14,765 nucleotides of DNA from an uncultured Collinsella sp. (GCA_958439425.1 CAUBVH010000028.1:1-14765), one strand, 5' to 3'; positions 1 through 6,065 are shown, counted from the first letter of the stretch. Numbers and translations: made by a program. The notes: generated from the letters alone by a model not told the origin.

Positions 1-7
1 AAGGGCG

Positions 8-29
8 GAGGCGGGGCATGCCCCGCCTC
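8..29. terminator. GC-rich perfect palindrome, possible terminator
   Basis: A 22-base perfect palindrome with core CGGGGCATGCCCCG can fold into a 9-bp stem with a CATG loop. It is followed by CTT but no real T-run. It may end a transcript entering from the left edge, but the poor U-tract makes this uncertain. It abuts the start of the composite inverted repeat, so it could also be that element's outer boundary. Confidence 0.35.
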
Positions 30-70
30 TTACACCACATCTCTGTGCGCTACCCTGGACCAAGGGGCAG

Positions 71-100
71 TGGTCAAAAAGGGCCAAATATGAGTACTGT
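71..100 (+). repeat. Left 30-bp arm of the inverted repeat
   Basis: It begins TGGTCAAAAAGGG and ends GAGTACTGT, and is the exact reverse complement of 248-277. A 147-base spacer separates the two arms. Confidence 0.85.
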
Positions 101-247
101 CACCAAATTAGTAGCATCGATTTTCCGGTCCAGAGCAGCAAAATCGCCTTGTTTGGAGCCCGATCGCGACTCTGAAGAACGAAAATCGATGCACTTTTGG
201 CCTCTGGCACCGATTTTTGAGGCCATTTGGCTGCCACCAAACTGGTA

Positions 248-277
248 ACAGTACTCATATTTGGCCCTTTTTGACCA
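248..277 (-). repeat. Right 30-bp arm of the inverted repeat
   Basis: It begins ACAGTACTC and ends CCCTTTTTGACCA, and is the exact reverse complement of 71-100. Confidence 0.85.
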
Positions 278-484
278 CCGGGTTTCCGGCAGGCCCCAAA
301 AGCGGGTCCGAATCGCTCGATCCGGGCCCGCTGGGGGTAGCGAGCACAATCGAGGTGTAAGCAGCAAGAGAGGGCCATCGCCTAGAATCGTCAGCGCCTA
401 GATATTCAACGAGAGGAAAGACAATGGTCCGCAGCGACATGCTACCCCAGCCGGACCGGGGGCTCGGCCTCGACCGGCCCCAGA

Positions 485-820
485 CCGAGGCATTTCACCG
501 ACGAGTTCAAGAGGAAGATAGTCGATCTCCACAACGCCGGAAAGCCCAGGCGCGAGGCCATGGACGAGTGCGACCTCGACAAGAGCACCGTGGAGAGGCG
601 GGTCAAGTCGATAAACGAGACCGGCTCGCCGCGCGCCGCCGACAACCGCACGCCCGAGTAGAACCGGATCCTGGAGCCCGAGCGCGAGAACCGCAGGCTC
701 CGGATGGAGGTCGACGTCTTAAGACGAGCGGCGCCAGCATACGCTCGGAAGTCAGGGCCATGGCGGCCAACGGGGGGGGCCGCTGCCCCATATCGGCGCA
801 GCGCTGGCATCGAGGCCTTC
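485..820 (+). pseudogene. Decayed, truncated IS3-family transposase (orfA plus start of orfB)
   Basis: The frame starting near 485 reads PRHFTDEFKRKIVDL, then KSTVERRVKSINETGSPRAA, then a leucine-zipper-like stretch ending RMEVDVLRRAA. This is the helix-turn-helix and coiled-coil layout of IS3-family OrfA. An in-frame TAG sits at 659-661, where a Gln codon would be expected after NRTPE. No ATG opens this frame. Around 740 the similarity moves to the -1 frame (VRAMAANGGG, then CPISAQ), which is the usual start of OrfB, and it stops abruptly at base 820 where the next IS begins. The rest of OrfB is not found on the far side of that IS. This is therefore the remnant of an older insertion, cut by a later one with loss of the remainder. 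Upstream, 362-484 shows a GAGAGG motif at 411-416 before an ATG at 424, but that ATG is out of frame. Confidence 0.75.
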
Positions 821-852
821 TGACCTGTGTCAAGATTTCGGACACGCAAGCT
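821..852 (+). repeat. IS terminal inverted repeat, left
   Basis: It begins TGACCTGTGTC and contains TTTCGGACACGCA. It pairs with 2094-2125 at 26 of 32 positions and lies just past the orfB stop codon (860-862 on the minus strand). Confidence 0.85.
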
Positions 853-859
853 CGAGAAA

Positions 860-1789
860 TCAAGCGGCCATAGGCATGGCCTCGAGCTTGGGCTCGGTTC
901 TCTCGAAGAAGGCCGCCATGGCCTCGGCCGGCACCTTGTAGCCGATCGTCGAGCGGGGCCTTCGGCGGTTGTAGTACGCCTCGATGAACTCGACCACCGC
1001 GTGCTTGGCGGAATCCCTGGTCGGGAAGCTGCGCCTGTAGTACATCTCGTTCTTCAGCATGGCGAGGAACGACTCGGCCACCGCGTTGTCGTGGCAGTTG
1101 CCGGCGCGGCTGCAGGACAGCCGCACGTCGTTGTCGCGCGCCCATTCGGCCAGAAGCCTGCTGGTGTACTGGGCGCCGCGGTCGGCGTGGAATATCGCGT
1201 TGCCGGCCACGTAGCCGCGCGATTTGGCCGACGCCAGCGCCGAAACCACGATGTCGGCGGTCATGCGCTCGGAGAGCGACCAGCCCACCACCATGCGGGT
1301 GTTGAGGTCGATGACCGTCGACAGGTACAGCCATCCCTCGCCGGTGCGCAGGTAGGTGATGTCGCCCACGAGCTTGCAGGTTGGAACGGGACTGGTGAAG
1401 TCGCGGCGCACCAGGTCGGGCCGGGGCCTGGCCTTCGGGTCGGGGATGGTGGTGCGCTTCCTGGCGTTGGGCGTGCAGCCGCGTATTCCCAGCTCGCGCA
1501 TCAGCTTGCGCACCCTGTACAGGGTCAATCCGGAGAACTCGCCGGGCAGGAAGCATTTCACGAACCGGAAGCCGAACCTGCGGTCCGACTCCAGCCACAC
1601 GCGCCGGACCGCCTCGCGCTCGGCCGACCAGTCTTCTCGCGGGCAGCCGTTGGAGAGCCACGAGTAGAAGCCCGATCGGCTCACGCCGAGCACGCGGGCC
1701 ATCATTTTCACCGGGAATTCGGCCTTCTCCGCCAACATCATCCGGTAGCATGCGGCTACGCCTGGCTTTTGGCGAAGAAGGCCGCGGCT
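860..1789 (-). CDS. IS3-family transposase OrfB (catalytic part, made by -1 frameshift)
   Basis: This is the integrase-like catalytic subunit of the IS transposase. After the frameshift the frame encodes 309 residues. They begin with the expected short region (MMLAEKAEFPVKMMARVLGV, then SRSGFYSW), followed by an HTH_21-type segment and the rve core. The DDE triad is visible as the Asp in VGDITYL, the Asp in FHADRGAQYTS and the Glu in NAVAESFLAMLKNE. The end (EFIEAYYNRRRPRSTIGYK) is also typical. If translated alone it could start at the ATG at 1739-1741. Fused with OrfA, the product is about 393 aa, a normal size for IS3 transposases. The frame has no internal stop and looks functional. Confidence 0.9.
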   Translation of the reverse strand, partial: SRGLLRQKPGVAACYRMMLAEKAEFPVKMMARVLGVSRSGFYSWLSNGCPREDWSAEREAVRRVWLESDRRFGFRFVKCFLPGEFSGLTLYRVRKLMRELGIRGCTPNARKRTTIPDPKARPRPDLVRRDFTSPVPTCKLVGDITYLRTGEGWLYLSTVIDLNTRMVVGWSLSERMTADIVVSALASAKSRGYVAGNAIFHADRGAQYTSRLLAEWARDNDVRLSCSRAGNCHDNAVAESFLAMLKNEMYYRRSFPTRDSAKHAVVEFIEAYYNRRRPRSTIGYKVPAEAMAAFFERTEPKLEAMPMAA

Positions 1790-2040
1790 TTTTTCAAGAA
1801 GGCGTTCTCCATCTCGAGCTCGCGTATGCGCCTTTTCGCCTCGCGAAGCTCGCGGTCCTCGGCCTTGGGGTCGGGCCCGCCGGCAAGCTCGCGCCGGCGG
1901 CTCTGCACCCACTTGTTCACGGTCTTGGAATTCAGGCCCAGTTCTGCGCAGCATTCCGTTATCGGCCTGCCCGTCGAGATGATGTAGTCGGCGGTCTCGC
2001 GCCTGAACTCGTCGGTGTACTTGGCGGCTGGGTTGGACAT
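1756..2040 (-). CDS. IS3-family transposase OrfA (helix-turn-helix protein)
   Basis: This is a 94-aa DNA-binding subunit that recognises the IS ends. Residues about 7-50 form the helix-turn-helix (KYTDEFRRETADYI, then LGLNSKTVNKWVQ). Residues 62-84 form a coiled coil (EDRELREAKRRIRELEMENA), and the end is the family hallmark FLKKAAAFFAKSQ. The ATG at 2038-2040 is preceded by GAGAGG about ten bases upstream. The orfB frame opens at -1 relative to it, over the A6 run at 1789-1794. Either OrfA alone or the OrfA-OrfB fusion can be made from this start. Confidence 0.9.
   Translation of the reverse strand: MSNPAAKYTDEFRRETADYIISTGRPITECCAELGLNSKTVNKWVQSRRRELAGGPDPKAEDRELREAKRRIRELEMENAFLKKAAAFFAKSQA
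1788..1795 (-). other. Probable -1 programmed frameshift site
   Basis: On the minus strand the sequence is G-AAA-AAA-G, codons 83 and 84 of orfA (Lys-Lys). Slipping back one base gives AGC and opens the orfB frame. This fits the A6 slip sites common in IS3-family elements. It is not the optimal A-AAA-AAG register, so slippage may depend on one tRNA only. No downstream pseudoknot was established. Confidence 0.6.
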
Positions 2041-2093
2041 AGCATACCGTCCTCTCGGTCGTCGATGAATGCATTCTAAAGGATTGGGCCTCT

Positions 2094-2125
2094 AGCATGC
2101 GTGTCCGAAAAGACGATACAGGTCA
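2094..2125 (-). repeat. IS terminal inverted repeat, right
   Basis: Read on the minus strand it begins TGACCTGTATC and contains TTTCGGACACGCA. It lies upstream of orfA. Its terminal TGA is read in frame as the stop codon of the neighbouring minus-strand gene. Confidence 0.85.
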
Positions 2126-3241
2126 GACAACCCAATCAGACGTCGTCTCGAGCACGTCCTCTGCACGGTCGAGCGTGCTTCTGGCCTTGGCACCCTGTTT
2201 GAACCACGAGCGCAGGTCCTCGAGCGTGCTGCCCGCTGCGTACACCTTGATTTTGCGACCGCCTTTCGTGGTCACCGTGCAACGGTCGCCGCTCTCGCTA
2301 TCCTCGTGCGCCGTGACCTTCTTGAGATAATCGCGGCGGAACGCCACGACGCGGGCGTTGCTGATCTCGATGAACCAATCGTCGTCGACAAGCGAGGTGC
2401 CCGTGGCACCTCGGCTCGCCATCTCCTCGGCGAAGGAGAAACCGAGTTCGCGCTCCTGTCTGCCGATCTCGTAGATACCACGGGCGGGCATGCTGAGCAT
2501 GAGCAGAGGCAGGAGTCCCCCTATGAACAGGAAGAGGCATGGGACGAGCAGGAGCAGACGAGCACCGGCGTCGGTGAAAACAGCCATGAAGGCGATCACG
2601 AGCGAGAAGACGAGCGCCATACCGTTGAAAACAATCGTCAACGGCTTGATGGCAGACCAACACAGACCCGCCTTGGTCATCGGGCCGTCAACAGCGTCCG
2701 AGACCTCGATGCCCTCTTCCTCCAGACGGGCGAGGAGGTTGAGCGAGCACACCCCCTCGAGGCTTATCGAGCAGAACTTCCGGTCGCCCTCGAACAGGTC
2801 GATCCTCATCATCTGCGTGTGAAGCGTTGCACGGGTGATGTTGCCAAACGTCGTCTCCTTGCGGATGCCGAAGGCGTTACGCGAGAGAATTCGCTCACCG
2901 TCCACGTCGATGCGCGGGATGCTCAGCAGGGCCCAGATGGCCATGCCCGCGAGCGCCATGGCGTGACCGAACCACACAAGTTCGTGGTCCCACTCGCCCA
3001 ACGAGACGCCCTGCCAGACGTAGACACCCAGCATGAGCAGTTCGAACGCGACGGCGCAGCAGGCGATGATCGTGCGAATGGCAGCGGGCATGCGCACCGT
3101 GAAGCGATCGAGGCTGTCCGTCGCCTCACTGCGCTCGCGCGCGCCGCGACGGGCGACCCATGCAGTGAGCGGACCGACGATGAACACCACCATCGCCACG
3201 CGCAGGAACGATTCGAGTATGTCGCCCATATTAACCACCAT
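2123..3241 (-). CDS. Multi-pass membrane protein of unknown function, 3' end touching the IS
   Basis: The protein has 372 aa and I do not recognise a named family with certainty. Membrane segments lie near residues 10-28 (FLRVAMVVFIVGPLTAWV), 57-76, 90-108 and a long pair at about 200-255 (NGMALVFSLVIAFMAVF and LLLLVPCLFLFIGGLLPLLM). Between them are two beta-rich soluble parts, about 110-175 and 290-355, the second containing WFIEISNARVVAFRRDYL and TVTTKGGRKIKVYAAG. These resemble PH-like domains of bacterial membrane proteins. A second ATG at 3227-3229 is an alternative start; neither start has a strong ribosome site. The stop codon is the first three bases of the IS terminal repeat, so the natural C-terminus may have been clipped, probably only slightly because the domain seems complete. 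Confidence 0.75.
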   Translation of the reverse strand: MVVNMGDILESFLRVAMVVFIVGPLTAWVARRGARERSEATDSLDRFTVRMPAAIRTIIACCAVAFELLMLGVYVWQGVSLGEWDHELVWFGHAMALAGMAIWALLSIPRIDVDGERILSRNAFGIRKETTFGNITRATLHTQMMRIDLFEGDRKFCSISLEGVCSLNLLARLEEEGIEVSDAVDGPMTKAGLCWSAIKPLTIVFNGMALVFSLVIAFMAVFTDAGARLLLLVPCLFLFIGGLLPLLMLSMPARGIYEIGRQERELGFSFAEEMASRGATGTSLVDDDWFIEISNARVVAFRRDYLKKVTAHEDSESGDRCTVTTKGGRKIKVYAAGSTLEDLRSWFKQGAKARSTLDRAEDVLETTSDWVV

Positions 3242-3267
3242 CCCAATAGAAAACGTGAATTTGGGAG

Positions 3268-3276
3268 ACTATAGCA
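3268..3276 (-). promoter_or_regulatory. Extended -10 promoter for the membrane-protein gene
   Basis: On the minus strand the sequence is TGCTATAGT, an extended -10 element (TGnTATAGT) about 27 bases ahead of the ATG at 3241. No clear -35 is visible, which is normal for extended -10 promoters. It falls in the gap between the two divergent genes. Confidence 0.4.
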
Positions 3277-3332
3277 GAGCGAAGCGATCTGCACGGCATC
3301 GTCCGGGTGTTTTCGGCATACGGTGGAAGCTG

Positions 3333-4487
3333 GTGGGGGTCGGCGCCGTAACCGGATGCGCATTCGGCCTCGCCAATGCCGTCGGCGGCGAGCTTTTCGC
3401 CCGACAGGCCTATCCACTCGTCGTGCATCTGCCGCTTGTCGTCTACCTGTGCGTACGCTATCGCCTGAGTCCGCTGCTCGCCATCCTGGGCGTTACCAGC
3501 GCCTACCTGAGCTGCCAGTTTAGCAACTGGATGGGCATCGCCGCATTCGCTGCCACCGATTCGCAAATCGCATATTACGCGGCGCGCATCATCACGACGC
3601 TCGGCGTCTTTGCGATCTTGCTGCATTGGGCCAGAGACATCGGTCCGCGCCTGGCGGCCAAAAGCCCCACCGAGTTGGAGATTCTGCTCATCCTGCCGCT
3701 CGTCTACTACATCTTCGACTACGCCACCAACGTCTATACCACGCTCTTCCACTCGGGCTCGGTAGTAACCGTTGAGTTTTTGGCGTTCGCCCTCTGCGCG
3801 TTCTACCTTATGTTTCTTGCCGTCTACCTTCGCGAATACGAGGCAAAGGAAATCGCCGAGCGCGAGCGCTGGATGCTCGCGACCCGCGACAGCGCGGCCA
3901 TCAAAGAGCTCGAAGCCTGGCGCCAGTCCGGACGCGAGCTCTCGGTTCTCCGTCACGACATGCGCCACTACCTGCGCGGTCTAGCGGCCCTGATCGAAGA
4001 GGGTCACACCGATGAGGCACTCGAGCGCATCGACGCGCTCTGCGAGACCAACGACCGCACCGCCGTGCGCCGCTACTGCGCCAACGAAACGGTCAACATT
4101 GCGCTCTCGTCGCTTTCCGCGGACATCAACGCGCACGGCATCACCGCCGACCTGCACGCCGCCGTGCCCGAAACCGTCCACGTGGGCGATGTCGATCTAT
4201 TCAGTGTGGTATCGAACGCCCTGGACAATGCCATCGCCGCGGCGAGCGCCGCCCCCGAAGGCAAGCGGTTTGTCGACCTGGACCTTCGCTACGAAGACGG
4301 TCAGCTTCTATTGCTGGTTTCCAACACGTTTGGCCGTGCGCCGCACATGGTCGACGGCATGCCCGTGGCTCAGCACACTGGGCACGGCTTTGGCACCAAG
4401 AGCATTATGCTTGCCGTCGAGCGCATGAACGGCAACTGCCAGTTCCGCATTAACGGCGATCGGTTTGAGCTGCGCGCTGTGATGTAG
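3333..4487 (+). CDS. GHKL-type sensor histidine kinase (AgrC-like), 5' end uncertain
   Basis: This is a membrane sensor kinase with about six transmembrane segments in its first half (for example AYPLVVHLPLVVYLCVRY, LLAILGVTSAYLSC and FLAFALCAFYLMFLAVYL). A linker follows, then a GHKL ATPase domain. The phospho-acceptor motif is LRHDMRHYLRGL, the N-box is VVSNALDNAIAAA, and the G-box region is GHGFGTKS. This is the architecture of peptide- or signal-sensing kinases that pair with LytTR regulators, but no response regulator lies nearby, so the partner is elsewhere. The start is doubtful. I chose the GTG at 3333, which has GGTGGAA six bases upstream, giving 384 aa. An in-frame ATG at 3219 would give 422 aa but overlaps the divergent gene and adds a non-membrane leader. 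The first membrane segment usual in this family may be missing, so 5' truncation is possible. Confidence 0.8.
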   Translation: MGVGAVTGCAFGLANAVGGELFARQAYPLVVHLPLVVYLCVRYRLSPLLAILGVTSAYLSCQFSNWMGIAAFAATDSQIAYYAARIITTLGVFAILLHWARDIGPRLAAKSPTELEILLILPLVYYIFDYATNVYTTLFHSGSVVTVEFLAFALCAFYLMFLAVYLREYEAKEIAERERWMLATRDSAAIKELEAWRQSGRELSVLRHDMRHYLRGLAALIEEGHTDEALERIDALCETNDRTAVRRYCANETVNIALSSLSADINAHGITADLHAAVPETVHVGDVDLFSVVSNALDNAIAAASAAPEGKRFVDLDLRYEDGQLLLLVSNTFGRAPHMVDGMPVAQHTGHGFGTKSIMLAVERMNGNCQFRINGDRFELRAVM

Positions 4488-4551
4488 AAGTACGGCGCCG
4501 ATCTCGCGGCGCGCCTCGCCCGCCAGGCAATCGCTCGCCGGTGCCGATCCG

Positions 4552-5127
4552 CTACAGTGGAGCGACCGCCGGGGTCAGCTGCTTGATGTAGGCCCACATG
4601 CGCTGCTTGGCCGCTTTGTCGGTCAGCGCCGCCTCAAAGCCATCGAGCGCGAGCACGCGGCGGCCCTGCACATGGGCGACCAGGCCGGGCTTGAGCATGG
4701 CGGTGTCGAAGTCATCAATCGCCACGAGCATATCGGCGTAGGTCTCGCGCATGGCGTCAGCCGCGTTGTTGTCGAGCAGCAGCACCGCCTCGGGGTCCAA
4801 GGCCTCAAGTGCCTCGCGGAACAGCTCGCACGGCAGCGTCTCGCCCACCGCGACCGCTCCGTCGCCTGCGCCGGCGACGCTTGCCAGCACGCAAAAATCC
4901 TCGGGCGCGTAGCCGATGGCCCCAAGCGCCTTGCGCAACGCCGCGCCATCCGGGCCGGCAGCAAGCTCGCCACCCAAACGTTCGGCCTCGTCCAAATCGC
5001 CTTTGACCAACACGATCGGCGAGCACGCGTTGCCCGCGATACGCACGCCACGAACCGCAAGCGATGTGAGCTCCTGCTCAGCCGCCTGGGCGATGGCTTC
5101 TTTTTTCTGGCTTTGTGACGTGGACAT
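4552..5127 (-). CDS. Protein of unknown function, weakly like the uracil-DNA glycosylase fold
   Basis: The protein has 191 aa, starting at the ATG at 5125-5127, which has GGAG seven bases upstream. A longer in-frame start at 5157 has no ribosome site. It begins with a polar helix (MSTSQSQKKEAIAQAAEQEL), then CSPIVLVKGDLDEAERLGGE, then AALRKALGAIGYAPEDFCVL, and later DPEAVLLLDNNAADAMRE. The order (value strand, Gly-rich turn, 'LRKALGAIGY.PEDF', then a strand with a conserved Asp-Asn-Asn) recalls the family-4/5 uracil-DNA glycosylase fold. The usual catalytic motifs and iron-sulphur cysteines are not seen, so any such link is a guess. There is no signal peptide or membrane segment. It stands alone, convergent with the kinase and divergent from trxA. 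Confidence 0.75.
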   Translation of the reverse strand: MSTSQSQKKEAIAQAAEQELTSLAVRGVRIAGNACSPIVLVKGDLDEAERLGGELAAGPDGAALRKALGAIGYAPEDFCVLASVAGAGDGAVAVGETLPCELFREALEALDPEAVLLLDNNAADAMRETYADMLVAIDDFDTAMLKPGLVAHVQGRRVLALDGFEAALTDKAAKQRMWAYIKQLTPAVAPL

Positions 5128-5155
5128 GCGCTCTCCAATCGTTTGCGTGCCAACC

Positions 5156-5161
5156 ATTATA
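5156..5161 (-). promoter_or_regulatory. -10 box for the unknown-function gene
   Basis: A perfect TATAAT on the minus strand lies 28 bases ahead of the ATG at 5127, leaving a short leader that includes the GGAG ribosome site. No convincing -35 is visible at 17 bases. Confidence 0.45.
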
Positions 5162-5167
5162 TAAAAG

Positions 5168-5200
5168 AGCCGCCTGCGAGTGGTTGCTTTGCGGGCGGCT
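5168..5200 (-). terminator. Hairpin between divergent genes, terminator-like on the minus strand
   Basis: A 10-bp stem (AGCCGCCTGC with GCGGGCGGCT, one G-U pair) has a 13-base loop. On the minus strand it is followed by TCTTTTATAT, which looks like a terminator tail. There is no minus-strand gene just upstream for it to serve, so it could instead be an operator between the two divergent promoters, or could insulate the minus gene from antisense transcription. Confidence 0.4.
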
Positions 5201-5228
5201 GGGTATAAGCACGGTCGTACTGAGTTTT

Positions 5229-5245
5229 ACGCGGCTGAGCCGCGT
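5229..5245 (+). promoter_or_regulatory. Small hairpin in the trxA leader
   Basis: A 7-bp perfect stem ACGCGGC/GCCGCGT with a TGA loop ends nine bases before the GGAGG ribosome site of trxA. It may affect message stability or initiation. A possible -10 (TATAAG, 5204-5209) lies just upstream. Confidence 0.35.
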
Positions 5246-5263
5246 CACATTATGGAGGTCACC

Positions 5264-5584
5264 ATGGCTGACATTAAGCAGATTACCCCCGAGAATTTCG
5301 ATTCCGTCGTTAACGACAGCCTGCCCGTGCTGGTCGATTTTTGGGCACCGTGGTGCGGTCCTTGCCGATCGCTCTCGCCCATCGTTGACGAGGTTGCCGA
5401 TGAGCTGGCGGGCAAGCTTGCCGTTGCCAAATGCAACGTCGACGACAACCAGGACCTGGCCATGAAGTATGGCGTCATGAGCATCCCCACGCTGATTGTG
5501 TTTAAGAACGGCGAGGAGATTGACCGCTCGGTTGGCGCTCTGCCCAAGGCGAGGCTGCAGGCGCTGCTGGAGAAGCACCTGTAA
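5264..5584 (+). CDS. trxA: Thioredoxin
   Basis: This cytoplasmic dithiol oxidoreductase reduces protein disulphides and is itself reduced by thioredoxin reductase. The 106-aa protein has the usual single-domain length. The active site WCGPC gives Cys31 and Cys34. Asp25, in VDFWAPW, is the buried acid, and the cis-proline is Pro75 in SIPT. The FKNGEEIDRSVGALPK segment is also typical. The ATG at 5264 has GGAGG five bases upstream; the longer open frame from 5180 lacks a ribosome site and would add a non-homologous leader. Residue 35 is Arg instead of the common Lys, a conservative change. It appears to be monocistronic, followed by a terminator at 5706-5743, and the genes around it do not reduce it. 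Confidence 0.96.
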   Translation: MADIKQITPENFDSVVNDSLPVLVDFWAPWCGPCRSLSPIVDEVADELAGKLAVAKCNVDDNQDLAMKYGVMSIPTLIVFKNGEEIDRSVGALPKARLQALLEKHL

Positions 5585-5705
5585 TACGCTTGTTACATGT
5601 TGCCGTCTGCCTGCCGTCCATGAGCGCTTTTGCACCGCTCGCCGGACTTTTGGGTGCGGCGCGTGCGACCACGGATAGTATGGTAGTCACAAACAGCCCC
5701 CAGTG

Positions 5706-5743
5706 AACGGGTGCGGGTCGCACAGACTCGCACCCGTTTTCTT
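5706..5743 (+). terminator. Rho-independent terminator
   Basis: A 12-bp stem (5707-5718 with 5726-5737, one G-U pair) has a 7-base loop and is followed by TTTTCTT. It lies 122 bases after trxA and before the nikR block, so it separates the two units. I see no gene or RNA signature in 5585-5705. Confidence 0.75.
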
Positions 5744-5815
5744 ATGCAGCTGCGCGCAGAGCGGGCGTAGTAAAATCTGAACCACTGAACTGCCCCATAC
5801 AAAAGGAGATTTCCC

Positions 5816-6064
5816 ATGCATGATGTTGGAATGAACATGAGCCAGCTTGCCATGAGCGTCAAGCAGGTCGACGACACCATCGAGCTCGCCCACGAGTGGA
5901 GCCATCAGTTGCTGCATGCGACCGAGAACTTTGACATGGAGCGCATTGGCGCCAAGCTCGAAGCTGCCATGGCGGCGCTCCACGAGGCGCATGACGCGCT
6001 CGAGGGCTACGAGGAAGCCATCGAGGCCGACCACAACTCCGTCGGCTCCGTAAAGCTGGTGTAG
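5816..6064 (+). CDS. Small helical His- and acid-rich protein of unknown function, coupled to nikR
   Basis: The protein has 82 aa. The ATG is preceded by AAAAGGAG eight bases upstream, a strong site. I do not recognise a family. It appears all-helical, with helix 1 about residues 8-36 and helix 2 about 40-72. It has no membrane segment and no signal peptide. Seven His (positions 2, 26, 30, 34, 56, 59 and 73) and four Met before position 15 sit among many Glu and Asp. His26, His30 and His34 are spaced i, i+4, i+8 along one helix face (EWSHQLLHATE), and HEAHDALEGYEEA follows in helix 2. One base separates its stop from the GTG of nikR, so the two are probably translated together. A nickel-handling role is inference from this position and the His spacing. 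A possible -10, TAAAAT, lies at 5771-5776. Confidence 0.8.
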   Translation: MHDVGMNMSQLAMSVKQVDDTIELAHEWSHQLLHATENFDMERIGAKLEAAMAALHEAHDALEGYEEAIEADHNSVGSVKLV

Positions 6065-6065
6065 G

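Larger units (their letters stand above)
29..361. repeat. Composite inverted-repeat element (MITE/REP-like), non-coding
   Basis: This gene-free stretch is built of two diverged copies of one unit in opposite orientation. The best-conserved parts are two perfect 30-base arms at 71-100 and 248-277, with core CAAAAAGGGCCAAATATGAG. Outside them, 29-55 matches the reverse complement of 335-361 at about 19 of 27 positions. Inside them, similarity continues with mismatches and small indels towards the centre (roughly 101-145 against 205-247). A further 12-base perfect inverted pair lies at 114-125 and 181-192. Short open frames across it differ between arms and have no ribosome site, so it is probably not coding. 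It encodes no transposase; spread in trans by a transposase, or a role as a structured RNA or DNA cruciform, is inference. The right copy is longer, with about 57 bases (278-334) between its conserved blocks against about 15 in the left copy. Confidence 0.65.
821..2125 (-). mobile_element. IS3-family insertion sequence, apparently complete
   Basis: The 1305-base element starts TGACCTGT and ends ACAGGTCA, with terminal inverted repeats of about 32 bases (26 matching). It carries overlapping minus-strand orfA and orfB with a -1 frameshift window between them, the standard IS3-family plan and size. The DDE residues are present, so it may still be active. There is no target-site duplication: the left flank is TTC and the right flank is GAC. 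It also sits between unrelated sequences, an older IS remnant on the left and a membrane-protein gene on the right. Both facts suggest a deletion or rearrangement after insertion. The inverted repeat formally continues two bases beyond each end (TC and GA). The IS3 subgroup cannot be assigned by eye. Confidence 0.9.

Noticed and set aside
18..378. Short open frames on both strands across the inverted repeat
   Set aside because: They are mirror-like products of the repeat arms, have no ribosome sites and no recognisable protein features.
424..873. A 149-aa plus-strand open frame starting at an ATG with GAGAGG upstream
   Set aside because: It is out of frame with the recognisable OrfA similarity and runs across the IS boundary; only its last part matches a broken OrfB start.
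827..1987. Long plus-strand open frame of 386 codons across the IS
   Set aside because: It is antisense to a well-supported transposase; long antisense frames are expected in GC-rich DNA.
2306..3274. Plus-strand open frame of 322 codons opposite the membrane protein
   Set aside because: Composition is polar and repetitive with no domain, while the minus strand shows clear membrane segments.
5597..5706. Short plus-strand frame of about 28 codons (from 5620) after trxA
   Set aside because: No ribosome site and no recognisable features; it ends at the terminator stem.
5670..5815. Search for an E. coli-type NikR operator (GTATGA with TCATAC) near nikR
   Set aside because: No such spaced pair was seen; operators outside Proteobacteria differ, so absence is not informative.
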